This document shows, piece by piece, positions 29,967 to 40,179 of a stretch of DNA of 64,000 bases. Each line of letters opens with the position of its first letter. Within the stretch, counting starts at the first letter, position 1. This stretch comes from Pseudomonadota bacterium (lineage in GTDB: Bacteria; Pseudomonadota; Gammaproteobacteria; Steroidobacterales; Steroidobacteraceae). The notes below the pieces were generated by a model. It was not told where the DNA came from. It did not search any database and saw only the letters and a list, made by a program, of their open reading frames with translations. Position numbers and translations under genes: made by a program. The stretch lies in contig JADIYJ010000027.1 in assembly GCA_016705325.1 (NCBI GenBank), positions 496,001 to 560,000 on the forward strand. Direction: 5' to 3'.

Positions 29967-30350
29967 TCAGCTGGCCGCTGCCGGGCGCGCCATCGCCACG
30001 CGCAACGCGGCGAGCCGCAATTTCACGAAACGCCGCGCCTGCCGCTCGTAACGGTTCTGCCAGTAGCCGCGCCGAGACCACTCGAGCAGGTAATCCACCA
30101 CGTTCATGCGCCCGCGATTCCACTGTCGCAGCACGTGGAAATACTCGTGCAGCAGCAGTTCGGGATCGGCGAAGAATTCATCGACCGAACCCCGCAGGTA
30201 GATCGTGTTGTGGCGCGTCGTGGCCGAGGCGTGCCGGTGCAGCATCGCGAACCAGGAATGCTCGCGCAGCACGACATCGTCGACCGGGTCGCCGAAGACC
30301 TCGCTGAGTGCCCGCCGCAATTCGACAGGCATCCGGTCGCGCGTGCGCAT
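29967..30350 (-). CDS. Small DUF4157-like protein with HExxH motif
   Basis: The 127-aa protein has the putative zinc site [14 protein letters not shown] (HEYFH at about residues 68-72) after a stretch typical of DUF4157-type proteins ([27 protein letters not shown]). The C-terminus is basic. Such proteins are predicted metallopeptidase-like, but function and substrate are unknown. It ends 5 nt after the DGAT-like gene's coding start side and starts on the same strand upstream of it; mnmG follows 11 nt downstream. Confidence 0.7.
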   Translation of the reverse strand: MRTRDRMPVELRRALSEVFGDPVDDVVLREHSWFAMLHRHASATTRHNTIYLRGSVDEFFADPELLLHEYFHVLRQWNRGRMNVVDYLLEWSRRGYWQNRYERQARRFVKLRLAALRVAMARPAAAS

Positions 30351-30355
30351 TGCGG

Positions 30356-31960
30356 TCAGGCCGGGTTGGCCGGCGCCGCGCCCTTGCGGCTGCGAGGCTT
30401 CTTGCGGGCTGGCTTGCGCGCCACTTTGCCTTCGATGATCCTGTCGCCCTGCGGCGGGACGAGCGCTGCCATGCCGGCAACGGTGAAGTCGGCTTCACGC
30501 GCTGCCGCTGCCTTCATCTGCTCGAACGCCGCATGCAGGCAGTCGGCGAAGAACGCCGGATCCGGCAACATCTCGCGACACGACACTGCACAGATCCACA
30601 TGTTCCCGGCATAACTGAACGCGGTGACGTTGAGCCCCATGCCATCGAGCGCAATGCTGATCGGTACGTAGTTCACCAGCTGCGCCCCCGCCATGTACAG
30701 CGGGACGTCCGGGCCGCGCACGTTCGAGACGATGAGACCGATGCGCGGCGTCTGCACGTTGCGCAACAACGGATCTGCCACGATGCTCGGCAACGTCTCG
30801 AGCAGGTCGCGTGCGAGTTCCTTGCCGATGGCGTCCGTCACGCGCTTCGACTTGGCCGCTGCATCACAGATCGTGCGCAGTCGTGTGAGCGGATCCTCGA
30901 TCTCGGAGTGCACCGGCATCAGCGTGAAACCGACCTGGTTGCCGACGTCGCCGCCTTTCTCCTGGCCGCGCAGTGTCATCGGCACCATCGCTACCATGGT
31001 CGAATCGGGCAGTTCCTTCTTCGCCGACAGGTACGCGTGCAGTGCGCCACCGACGACGCACAGGAACTGGTCATTGATGGTGGCCTTCGGCACCTGCTGG
31101 CGGATTGCCCGGAAGTCCGCGAGCGGCAGTGAAACGGCTTCGAACACCCGGTGCGCTGAAACGTCGCCGCTGAAGCGCGTCTGCGGCGGCATGCGCGGCA
31201 GCAGCAAGCGCAGGTCGCCGGTCAACAGGGAACGAACGTTGGCAATGAACCCCCCCTGGCCCAGGTTGTTGAACTTGGTCAGCGCTTCGGCGCCGAGCGA
31301 TGCGGCCTTGCGCGCGGTGCCGAGCGAGAAGCGCGCGATGCCTGGCAGCTTCTGGACGTTGTGCGCCAGGGCACGCGAGTACAGCTCGACCAGGGTCGGT
31401 TCCCGGTCGGCATGGTAGATCCCGCTCGCGCTGCGTTCCTCGGCGTCGAAATCGATCGATTCCGGCGTCAGCGAATGCAGCGCCCGCATGATTTCGGTGC
31501 CCGATTCGCCGTCGACGATCGAGTGATGCATCTTCGTGTACAAGGCGAAGCTGCCGGGCGGCACGCCAGGCACGTTGTGCAGGCCTTCGATGACGTAGGC
31601 CTCCCACAGCGGCTTGCTGCGGTCGAGCGGTCGCGAGTGCAGGCGCGCCACCTGGATACAGAGCTGCCGCCAGTCGCCCGGATGCGGCACGGCAATGTGA
31701 CGCACGTGGAATTCGACGTCGATGCTGTCGGACTCGACCCAGTACGGGCGGTCGAGCGCAAGCGGCAACGAGACCAGCCGGCGACGGAACTGCGGAAACT
31801 GCGCGATCCGCGTCGCAAAATGTCGCAACACGTCCTTGAACCGCACCCCGCCACCCGGGGCGGTCGACGGGTCGTAGATCGCCAGCGAGGCGACGTGCGT
31901 GAAATTGTTCCCGCGTTCGAACTGCAGGAACATCGAATCCGCACCGGAAAGCTGTCGCAT
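30356..31960 (-). CDS. Wax ester synthase / diacylglycerol O-acyltransferase (WS/DGAT)
   Basis: These acyl-CoA-dependent acyltransferases make storage wax esters or triacylglycerol. The 534-aa protein has the catalytic motif HHSIVDG at residues 145-151 (HHxxxDG), the N-terminal LSGADSMFLQFE, and the C-terminal NVRGPDVPLYMAGAQLV, all conserved in bacterial WS/DGATs. The C-terminus has a basic tail (ARKPARKKPRSRKG). It is the last core-type gene before the defence island. Confidence 0.92.
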   Translation of the reverse strand: MRQLSGADSMFLQFERGNNFTHVASLAIYDPSTAPGGGVRFKDVLRHFATRIAQFPQFRRRLVSLPLALDRPYWVESDSIDVEFHVRHIAVPHPGDWRQLCIQVARLHSRPLDRSKPLWEAYVIEGLHNVPGVPPGSFALYTKMHHSIVDGESGTEIMRALHSLTPESIDFDAEERSASGIYHADREPTLVELYSRALAHNVQKLPGIARFSLGTARKAASLGAEALTKFNNLGQGGFIANVRSLLTGDLRLLLPRMPPQTRFSGDVSAHRVFEAVSLPLADFRAIRQQVPKATINDQFLCVVGGALHAYLSAKKELPDSTMVAMVPMTLRGQEKGGDVGNQVGFTLMPVHSEIEDPLTRLRTICDAAAKSKRVTDAIGKELARDLLETLPSIVADPLLRNVQTPRIGLIVSNVRGPDVPLYMAGAQLVNYVPISIALDGMGLNVTAFSYAGNMWICAVSCREMLPDPAFFADCLHAAFEQMKAAAAREADFTVAGMAALVPPQGDRIIEGKVARKPARKKPRSRKGAAPANPA

Positions 31961-32291
31961 GGCCGCCTCTCTGACCCGGCGTCAATCCAGTGCCGGGTCG
32001 GGAATGATAAGGCAATCCGTGCAGTGGGACGCTCTGCCAGCACCGACCCTCCGGCATGCCCACACTTCGCAGAGCTCGAAGAGTTGAGCTGCAGGGATCG
32101 GCAACGAATACCTGCTCTCCACGAAACAGCTGCTGGAACCAGACGCCTGCTCCATCCACGTCGTGCAGGAACGACTGCGGCGGCGATTGCCCAAAGGCGG
32201 TTGCCTGTCGTGGTGCCCAGGAACGGGAGTAAATGGGCGGCACAATGCCCGAGTTCATTTATTGGGTGTAAATGGGCGTACTATTGGGCAA
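31961..32291. other. Left margin of the defence island; direct repeats upstream of fic
   Basis: No convincing gene is seen in 31961-32220. Close to the Fic start are two 11-nt direct repeats GTAAATGGGCG (32229-32239 and 32268-32278), 39 nt apart, with a related ATTGGGCAAATG at the start codon. They could be operator half-sites for the Fic-jet operon, whose first gene carries a C-terminal winged-helix. No copy of the mnmE end sequence was found here. Confidence 0.5.
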
Positions 32292-33263
32292 ATGCCTCGC
32301 CTCGACTCGCTCCAGATCACCCCGGAAATCCTGGGCCTGATCACCGGCATCGACGAATTCAAGGGCGCCTGGCGAGCACCGGGCACACTCGCTCCCGACC
32401 GGTTGTTGGCACTGCGGCGGGTCGCCACCATCGAGAGCATTGGCTCGTCGACCGGCGACGAGCGGGAGGTGGCCGGCTACGCCGAAGTCATGGAGCTGGT
32501 GTTCTCGTCGTGGGCGGATATGCCGCTGACCGAGAACCGCATCAGACAACTGCATCGTGACCTGCTGATCCATAGCGAGAAGGACGCCTGCCATCGAGGC
32601 AATTACAAGTCGGCGGGCAACAGCGCAGCCGCCTTCGACGAGAGCGGGCAGCCGCGGGGCGTCGTGTTCGAGACCGCTACGCCTTTCAATACGCCACGCC
32701 TGATGACGGAGCTGGTGAGCTGGTTCAACGAAGAGCGTGCCGCCGGCCGAGTCCATCCGCTGCTGCTCATTGGCATCTGGATCGTCGTCTTCCTGGAAAT
32801 CCGTCCCTTCCAGAACGGCAACGGCCGACTGAGCCGCGTGCTTACGACGCTGCTGTTGTTGCAGGCCGGCTATGCCTACGTGCCTTACAGTTCGCTCGAA
32901 GGCGCCATCGAGCAGAGCAAGGAAGCCTGCTACCTCGCGATGCGCCAGACCCAGGGCACTGTCCGCACCGATGCGCCGAACTGGCAACCGTGGCTGGAGT
33001 TCTTCCTGCGAGCGCTGGACCAGCAGATGCGCCGACTGGAACGCAAGATCGAACGCGAGAAGCTCGTGCTCGCGACGTTGCCGTGCCTGTCGCTGCAGAT
33101 CCTCGAGTTCGCGCGCGAACACGGCCGCATCACCATGGGCCACGCGATCCGCCTCACCGGCAGCAACCGCAATACGCTCAAGCAGCATTTCCGGGCGCTG
33201 GTGGAGCATGGGCATCTGGTTCGACGTGGCGGCGGGCGGGGCAGCTGGTATGAACATCGATAA
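32292..33263 (+). CDS. Fic-domain protein with His-to-Arg change in the catalytic motif, upstream of Wadjet
   Basis: The 323-aa protein has a Fic_N-like region, a Fic core and a C-terminal winged-helix (about 255-323; ITMGHAIRLTGSNRNTLKQHFRALVEHGHL). The Fic motif reads RPFQNGNGR at 171-179 instead of HPFxxGNGR: the histidine that activates the target hydroxyl is Arg171 (codon CGT), so normal AMPylation is unlikely. A weak inhibitory motif (SSTGDER) lies at 52-58. Its stop overlaps the jetA start by 14 nt, so it is the first gene of the Wadjet operon. It may be a transcriptional regulator derived from a Fic protein. The ATG at 32292 starts the conserved N-terminus. Confidence 0.85.
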   Translation: MPRLDSLQITPEILGLITGIDEFKGAWRAPGTLAPDRLLALRRVATIESIGSSTGDEREVAGYAEVMELVFSSWADMPLTENRIRQLHRDLLIHSEKDACHRGNYKSAGNSAAAFDESGQPRGVVFETATPFNTPRLMTELVSWFNEERAAGRVHPLLLIGIWIVVFLEIRPFQNGNGRLSRVLTTLLLLQAGYAYVPYSSLEGAIEQSKEACYLAMRQTQGTVRTDAPNWQPWLEFFLRALDQQMRRLERKIEREKLVLATLPCLSLQILEFAREHGRITMGHAIRLTGSNRNTLKQHFRALVEHGHLVRRGGGRGSWYEHR

Positions 33264-34767
33264 CGCAGCCAATCTGTTTCGCCACGTCACCGCCGACAAG
33301 ACGACGTTGTACCGCGCCATCATGGACGTATTCGCCGCCGCGAAGCGCCAGTACCGCCTGCAGCTGCGACCCGACGAGGTACTGGCCGACGCGGCCTGGA
33401 ACGGCACGCCGCCCGCACAGGAAGAAGTCGCCATGGCCCTGGCGCAGCTGGCGGCGTGGGGCAACCTGGAGTCGCAGCCGGACATGGCGCGCGTCGCCAC
33501 GCTCAGCGATTACTACCGCGCGCGCTTCCTGTACCGGCTGTCGCGCGGTGGTGAGGCGGTGGAAACCGGCCTCGCGGCGTTCGAGCAGACGCTGCGCCAC
33601 CGCGCCGAGCTGCAGACCGTGGCGCTGGAGGACATCGACAGCCGTCTGCAGGCACTGCGCCGGCTGCTCGGCGAGGATGCCGTGGACGTGGCCAAGGCGC
33701 ACGAAATCCTGCGCGACCTGGTGCGCGTGTTCGAGGATCTCGCCGCCAATGCACAGGCGTTCATGGCGGGCGTCGCCCGCAGCCTGGAACTGCAGCAGGC
33801 CGATGCCACCACCGTGGCGGCCTACAAGCGCCGGCTGATCGAATACCTGGAACGGTTCATGGGCGACCTGATCCGCCGCTCCGACGCCATTGCTCGCAAG
33901 CTGCACGAGTTGTCCGCCACCGTAGACACCGTGTTGCGGCAGGTCGCCGAGCGCGAAGCGCGCGACGCCGCCCCTGGCGACGCCGCAGAGCGCGCCGCAG
34001 AAGAACAAAGGCGCCAGGATGCGTGGCTCGAGCGATGGCAGGGACTGCGCGGCTGGTTTCTGGCGAACGGCAGCCAGCCGCCACAGGCCGAACTGCTGCG
34101 CGCGCGGGCACGCGCGGCGATCCCGCAGCTGCTGGGCGCGATCGCAGCGGTCAACGAGCGTCGCAGCGGGCGCAGTGATCGGTCAGCGGATTTCCGTGTG
34201 CTGGCGCAATGGTTCGCCGACTGTGGCAGCGACGACGACGCCCACCGCCTGGCGCGGGCCGCCTTCGCGCTGAATCCCGCGCGCCATTTCTCGCTCGATG
34301 TCCACACGGACGAGGAGGTGTCGGCCAGCACTTCGTGGCTGGATGCACCACCGCTGACGATCAACCCGCGCCTGCGCGAGTATGGCGAGGCGGCGCCGCG
34401 CGGCCCGCTGCCACGTGTGCGCGAACGCAATCGCGAACGCGAACTGATGGCGCGGCAACTGGCCGAAGAGTCGTCCCAGGTCGAAGCTGCGCGCCGACGC
34501 CTGGCCAGCAGTCGGCCGGTCCGGCTTTCCGAACTGGGCGAGCTGGGCGTGCACGAGTTCGCCCTGTTCCTGGGCCTGCTGGGCGAAGCGCTGGCCGAAC
34601 AGCCGAGTCCGGACCAGACGGTCGAACGCCAGACAGGCGATGGCCTGCTGCGCATTCGCCTGGAGCCGTTGGCGCGGGACAGCCGCGCGCAACTGCACAC
34701 ACCGGCCGGCACGTTCTCGGGCCGCGACCATGTGCTGACCATCCACGCCACGCAGGACGGACCGTGA
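33250..34767 (+). CDS. jetA: Wadjet type II JetA (DUF2397/TIGR02677; kleisin-like)
   Basis: JetA is the kleisin/MukF-like subunit of the Wadjet complex, which extrudes loops on small circular DNA and cuts plasmids. The 505-aa protein begins NLFRHVTADKTTLYRAIMDVFAAAKRQY, typical of the TIGR02677 family, and is mostly helical with coiled-coil stretches in the middle (about 190-280). The ATG at 33250 overlaps the fic stop; the stop overlaps the jetB GTG (GTGA). Gene order and the JetC match make the type II assignment secure. Confidence 0.85.
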   Translation: MNIDNAANLFRHVTADKTTLYRAIMDVFAAAKRQYRLQLRPDEVLADAAWNGTPPAQEEVAMALAQLAAWGNLESQPDMARVATLSDYYRARFLYRLSRGGEAVETGLAAFEQTLRHRAELQTVALEDIDSRLQALRRLLGEDAVDVAKAHEILRDLVRVFEDLAANAQAFMAGVARSLELQQADATTVAAYKRRLIEYLERFMGDLIRRSDAIARKLHELSATVDTVLRQVAEREARDAAPGDAAERAAEEQRRQDAWLERWQGLRGWFLANGSQPPQAELLRARARAAIPQLLGAIAAVNERRSGRSDRSADFRVLAQWFADCGSDDDAHRLARAAFALNPARHFSLDVHTDEEVSASTSWLDAPPLTINPRLREYGEAAPRGPLPRVRERNRERELMARQLAEESSQVEAARRRLASSRPVRLSELGELGVHEFALFLGLLGEALAEQPSPDQTVERQTGDGLLRIRLEPLARDSRAQLHTPAGTFSGRDHVLTIHATQDGP

Positions 34768-36020
34768 ACGTGCGCTCGCCCGTCCCGGCTGCGCGGCCTG
34801 TCGGCGAGTTGCAGCGCCTGCAGCAGCACGACGAATTCCGGCGTGCGCTGCGAGCCTTGCTGCTGCGCCCGCTGATGTCCCCGCAACACCCGGAGTTTGC
34901 CGCCGTGCGTCGGCAGGCCGAGCGACTGCGTGAGTGGTTCGCGCGCGAAGCCGGCTGGCCCTTGCACGTCGACCGCGAGGGCGCGCGCCTGTTCAAGCGA
35001 CCGGGCAACCTGCTCGATGCCACCCGCGGCCTGCCGGACTACGACCGGCGACGCTATGTGCTGCTGTGCCTCGCCTGTGCGGTGCTGGAAAGAGCCGACC
35101 CGCAGATCACCTTGCAGCTGCTGGGCGAGAGGATCATGCAGGAGGCGGCCGATCCCGCGCTCGCCGCGCTGGGATATGCGTTCACGCTGCGCAGCGCATC
35201 CGAGCGACGCGAACTGGTCGCCGTGTGCCGCACGCTGCTGGAGCAGGGCGTGCTCGAGCGCGTGGCCGGCGACGAGGAAAGCTTCGTGCACGACAGTGGC
35301 GGGCAGCAGTCCGATGCACTGTACGACGTGCAGCGCCGCCTGCTCGCCGGGTTGCTGGCGACCGTGCGTGGCCCTTCGACCTGGCCGGTGGAAGAAGCGC
35401 CGGAAGATACCGCAGCACGGCTGGACGCGCTGGTCACCGCGCACGCGGCGGACAGTGAACAGGGTCGGCGCGATGCGTTGCGCCACGAGCTGACGCGGCG
35501 CCTGCTCGACGACCCGGTGCTCTACACGGATACCCTGGCGCCGCATGCGCAGGCCTATTTCATCAACCAGCGCGGCACGATGGCCGCCCGCCTGTGCGAG
35601 GCCACCGGACTGATCGCCGAGCAGCGCGCCGAAGGTCTGGCACTGGCCGACGCCAGTGGCCAGCTCACCGACGTGGCGATGCCGGCCGAAGGCACCGATG
35701 CGCATGCCACCCTGCTGGTCGCAGAGTATCTGGCGCAGCGCCTGCGCCAGGCCCGCGCACCGTTGCACGTCGCCGAAGAGCAGATCGCCGCGTTCCTGCG
35801 CGAGGCCGTCGACCGCTATGGCCGCTACTGGCGCAAATCGGCGCGCGCCCCCGGCGCGGAACGTGAACTGACACAGATCGTGCTGGACCGCCTGCAGCGG
35901 CTGAGTCTGGTCGCGCGCGAGTCCGGGGGCGTGCGGCCACTGCCGGCGCTCGCGCGCTTCTCGCTGGGCGAAGCCGAAGTGCGCAACGTCAGCGCCCCAC
36001 TACAGGCGACACTCCTATGA
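34764..36020 (+). CDS. jetB: Wadjet type II JetB (DUF2398/TIGR02678; MukE-like)
   Basis: JetB is the tandem winged-helix (kite-like) subunit that binds the kleisin. The 418-aa protein has the TIGR02678 pattern: DEFRRALRALLLRPLM near the start, RLFKRPGNLLDATRGLPDYDRRRYVLLCLACAVLE (about 73-107) and ERRELVAVCRTLLEQGVLERV. The GTG at 34764 is used because it makes the standard 4-nt overlap with jetA. The stop overlaps the jetC start (ATGA). Confidence 0.86.
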   Translation: MNVRSPVPAARPVGELQRLQQHDEFRRALRALLLRPLMSPQHPEFAAVRRQAERLREWFAREAGWPLHVDREGARLFKRPGNLLDATRGLPDYDRRRYVLLCLACAVLERADPQITLQLLGERIMQEAADPALAALGYAFTLRSASERRELVAVCRTLLEQGVLERVAGDEESFVHDSGGQQSDALYDVQRRLLAGLLATVRGPSTWPVEEAPEDTAARLDALVTAHAADSEQGRRDALRHELTRRLLDDPVLYTDTLAPHAQAYFINQRGTMAARLCEATGLIAEQRAEGLALADASGQLTDVAMPAEGTDAHATLLVAEYLAQRLRQARAPLHVAEEQIAAFLREAVDRYGRYWRKSARAPGAERELTQIVLDRLQRLSLVARESGGVRPLPALARFSLGEAEVRNVSAPLQATLL

Positions 36021-39000
36021 CGGCAGACCCGCCGACAACCGGCGATCTCCCGGGTGCCGATTCCCGCCCGCCGCTGCCCGAACCACGACGCGAACGCTGG
36101 CAGCCGCTGCGCATCGGACTCATCGAGCTGTTCCACTATGACAGCGAGGAGTTCTGGTTCCACGACGGCCACCTGCTGCTGCGCGGCAACAACGGCACCG
36201 GCAAGTCCAAGGTGCTGTCGCTGACCCTGCCACTGCTGCTCGATGCGCAATTGCGCCCGGCGCGCGTGGAGCCGGATGGCGACAGCGGCAAGAAGATGGC
36301 CTGGAACCTGCTGATGGGCAGCTATCCACGCCGCATCGGCTACAGCTGGGTCGAGTTCGGTCGGCGCGACGGCGGCGGCCGTGCGCATTACCTGACCCTG
36401 GGCGTGGGTCTGTCGGCAGTTGCCGACCGAGCGCACGTGGACAGCTGGTTCTTTCTGCTCGAGGGCGGGCGCGACTCGCCCGGGCCGCGCCTGGGTCGGG
36501 ATCTGTGGTTGACCACGACCCAGCGCCAGGTACTGACCCGCGAACGGCTGCGCGAGGCGATCGTCGGCTGCGGCCAGCTGTTCGAAAGCGGGCAGGCCTA
36601 CCGCCGCGCGGTGGACGAGCGCCTGTTCCAGCTCGGCCAGCGCCGCTACGACGCGTTGATGGACACGCTGGTGCAACTGCGCCAGCCGCAGCTGTCGAAG
36701 AAGCCCGACGAGGCTGGCCTTTCTCACGCGCTGAGCGAATCGCTCCCGCCGCTGCCGCATGAACTGCTGGGCGACGTGGCCGAGGCACTCAACCAGCTGG
36801 AGGAAGACCGCAACCAGCTCGAAGACACCCGTCAGCTGCAGCAGGCCGTGACACAGTTCGAGCATCGCTACCGCATCTACGCCGGCATGCTGGCCCGGCG
36901 GCAGGCGCGGGCGCTGCGGCAGACACAGACCGGCTTCGACAATGCCAGCGCGGCGCGCAATCAGGCGCAGACCGCATTCGAACGGGCGCAGGCGGCGGAA
37001 ACTGCAGCCGGCGCAACGCGCGACAACACCCGGCGTGCCTGGCTCGCGGCGCGCGAACGTGTCGACACCTTGCAGAGCGACCCGGCCAACCGCGATGCCA
37101 ACCAGCTCGCACAGGCCGCGAACGACGCGCGCCAGCGCAGCGACGCGGCCGGGCGGGCGGCACGACAGCTCACCGATGCGCAGGATCGACTGGGCCGGGA
37201 AGCCGAACGCGGCCGGCAACGAGACCAGCAGGCCCACCAGGCGCGCGGCGCACTGGACGCGGCGCGCACGGAAGTGCTGCAGTCAGCGGTCCCGATCGGC
37301 ATCGACGCGCAGGTGATCGGCAATCCGTTGCTTGCGCTGGCCGCCGAGGCGCTGGTCGACGACCCATCCGCCTTGCAAGGTGGCGCGCAGGCACTGCAGG
37401 CGACGGTGTCGCAGCGGCGGCAGGACGTCGCGCATCTGCAGCAGCGCCACGCTGAAACCGGGAAGCACCTGTCGGCGTGGACGCTGACCCAGCAGCACCA
37501 GCGCACGGCCCGGGCCGAGCTGGACGCCGCGCTGGAGCAGCGCAGGCTGGCCGACCTCGCGGCCGAGCGTGAAGGCGAGGCACTGGTCGAATCCTGGTCC
37601 CGCTACGGCGCGAGCCTCGTCCAGCTGCAGTTCGATGCCACCGAACCGTTGCTCGCGCTGGTCACATGGGCGGCGCGGCCGGAGGCCGACAATCCCGTCC
37701 GACTGGCGCTGACGGCCACGTGGCAGGCGGCCATGCCCCGGTACGCGGCACGACAGGCCGAACTGGATGCGCGACGCGCAGCACAGCGCCAGCAGCGCGA
37801 CGCATTGGCAGACGAACGCGCACGATTGAACGCCGGCGAGGATGCCACGCCACCCGAGCCACCGACCCGCGCCGCCGGCATCCGCACCCAGCGGCCCGGC
37901 GCACCGCTGTGGCGGCTGATCGATTTCCATCCACGACTGGCCGCGGATGAACGCGCGGGACTGGAGGCCGCACTGGAAGCCAGCGGCCTGCTCGATGCCT
38001 GGCTGTCGCCGGACGGCGTCTTGACCGACGACGCCGGTCAGCCGCTGCTCGACGCGCACTGGACCCAGCGTGCGGCGGTGGCCGGCGCCAGCCTGAACGA
38101 GGCGCTGGTCCCCTCGCTGCCGGACGATTCCGCCATTTCCGGCACGACGCTCACCGCATTGCTGGCCAGCGTGGCCTGGGGCACGCAGGACCGGCCTGAC
38201 GTCGAGAGCTGGATCTCGCCCGACGGCCGCTTCCGCCTCGGCGCCTTGTCCGGTGCATGGCGCAAAGCCGAGGCGCGCTACATCGGTCACACCGCGCGCG
38301 AACGTGCCCGCAATCGTCGCCTGCAGGAGATCGCTGCACTGATCGCCGCACTGGACGCCGCCAGCGCCGAGCTCGACCAGCAACTGCGTACGCTGGACGC
38401 CGATCGCAGCCAGGCCGGCCAGGAACTTCGCGGCGCACCCTCCGACCACGCGTTGCTCGCCGCCATCACCGCGGCTGGCACGGCCGGGCAGGACGTCGGC
38501 CGCGGCCGGCTGCGGCTGGAGCAGGCCGATGCCAGCACCCTGGCAGCCGAACAGATTCTGCAGGCCGCGCGGGAACAACTGCTGCGCGATGCGGCGGATC
38601 TCAGGCTGCCGGCGGAAGCCGAAGGCCTGCCGGCGGTCGCGCAGGGGCTGGAGCAATTCGACCGGATCCGGAGCCGCCTGCTGCAGGCAGCGCATGTCTG
38701 GCAGCGCGACTGGCCTGCCCACCTGGAACAGCAGCAGCGCGAGCAGGAGGCGCGTGCACTGCAAGACCAGGCCGACACGACGCTGCGCCAGGCCCGGGAA
38801 GAAGCCGACCAGGCCACGGTGCGCTTCACCACGTTGCAGCGCTCCGTCGGTGCGAAAGTCGATGCACTGCTGCAGGCACTGCAAGAAGCGCGCGAAGCGT
38901 ACGGGCGCATCGAACAGGCTTTGCAGAAAGCCGACGACGAGCACCGCGCAGCCGGTGAAACACGCGCCATCGCGCAGACCGAGGCCGCCCAGAAGGAGCG

Positions 39001-40179
39001 CGACCTTGCCGTACGCAGCAACGAACGAACGCACGCCGCGGAGCACCTGCAGCGCTTCGCCGCCAGCGGTCTGCTGGCCTCCGCGCTGCCGGACCTTGCA
39101 TTGCCCGAGACCTGGAGCATCGATCCGGCACTGAATCTGGCCCGGCGCATCGAACAGGATCTGCGCCATGTCGCCGACGATGACGCGGCCTGGAACCGCG
39201 TGCCGAAGCAGGTCTCCGAGGACCTGATCGAATTGCAACGCGCGTTGGGCACACTCGGCCACCAGGCCGTCTCCGAACCCAATGACTGGGGCTTCACCGT
39301 CCGCATTCAGTACCAGAACCGCACAGAACGCCCGGACACGCTGGCCTCGTTGCTGGCCGACGACATCGCCCAGCGCAGCGAACTGCTGTCCGCCAGGGAG
39401 CGCGAGGTGCTGGAGAACCACTTGCAGGCCGAGATCGCCGCCGAGATCCAGCGCCTGATGCGCGCCGCCGCCGAGCGCGTCAGCGCGATCAACGACGAAC
39501 TGCGTAAACGGCCGACCAGCACGGGCATGCGCTATCGCCTGAGGTGGGAGCCGCTGTCGGCCGAGGAAGGCGCACCGGCCGGCCTCGAGGTGGCCCGCGA
39601 GCGCCTGCTCAACACCAGCGCCGATCTGTGGTCGGCCGAGGACCGTCGCGCCGTCGGCACCATGCTGCAGCAGCGAATTGCCGCGGAGCGCGCCCGCGCC
39701 GATGCCGAGCTCTCCGGCGGCAGCCTCACCGAGCAGCTCGCCCGCGCACTGGACTATCGCTACTGGCACCGCTTCGCCGTGCAGCGCCAGCAGGACGGAC
39801 AGTGGCGCAAACTGTCCGGGCCGGCCTCCAGCGGCGAGCGCGCGCTGGGCCTGACCGTGCCGCTGTTCGCCGCTATCGCCAGTTTCTACGGCCACGGCGC
39901 GAGCCGGCTCGCGCCACGACTGATGCTGCTGGATGAAGCCTTTGCCGGCATCGACGACGCCGCGCGCGCCCACTGCTGGGATTGATCCGCGAGTTCGACC
40001 TGGACTTCGTCATCACCAGCGAGCGCGAATGGGCTTGCTACGCCGAGCTGCCGGGCGTGGCGATCTGCCAGTTGCAGCGGCGCGAAGGCGTCGATGCGGT
40101 ATACGTCTCGCGCTGGACCTGGGATGGCCGCGGCCGACGGCTGGAGGACGATCCAGACCGGCGCTTCTCGGCGGCATGA
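36017..40179 (+). CDS. jetC: Wadjet type II JetC (TIGR02680; SMC/MukB-like ATPase), frameshifted near the 3' end
   Basis: JetC is the SMC-like motor. The N-terminus has RWQPLRIGLIELFHYDSEEF and Walker A RGNNGTGKS (about 56-64). Long Arg/Ala/Gln/Glu-rich coiled coils span about 270-1050. The C-terminal head has SGPASSGERALGL (signature) and Walker B LMLLDEAFAGIDD. The frame then ends at 39985 (TGCTGGGATTGA); the conserved tail LIREFDLDFVITSEREWACYAELPG continues in another frame to 40179. Restoring one base (TGCATGGGATTG) would give an intact protein of about 1387 aa. If real, the head would lack its last 65 residues unless the tail is made separately from the TTG at 39982. Confidence 0.88.

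Noticed and set aside
31961..32291. Left attachment site of the island
   Set aside because: No sequence matching the mnmE end (TTCCCGATGCAGAAGC) was seen here; the left border is inferred only from gene content.
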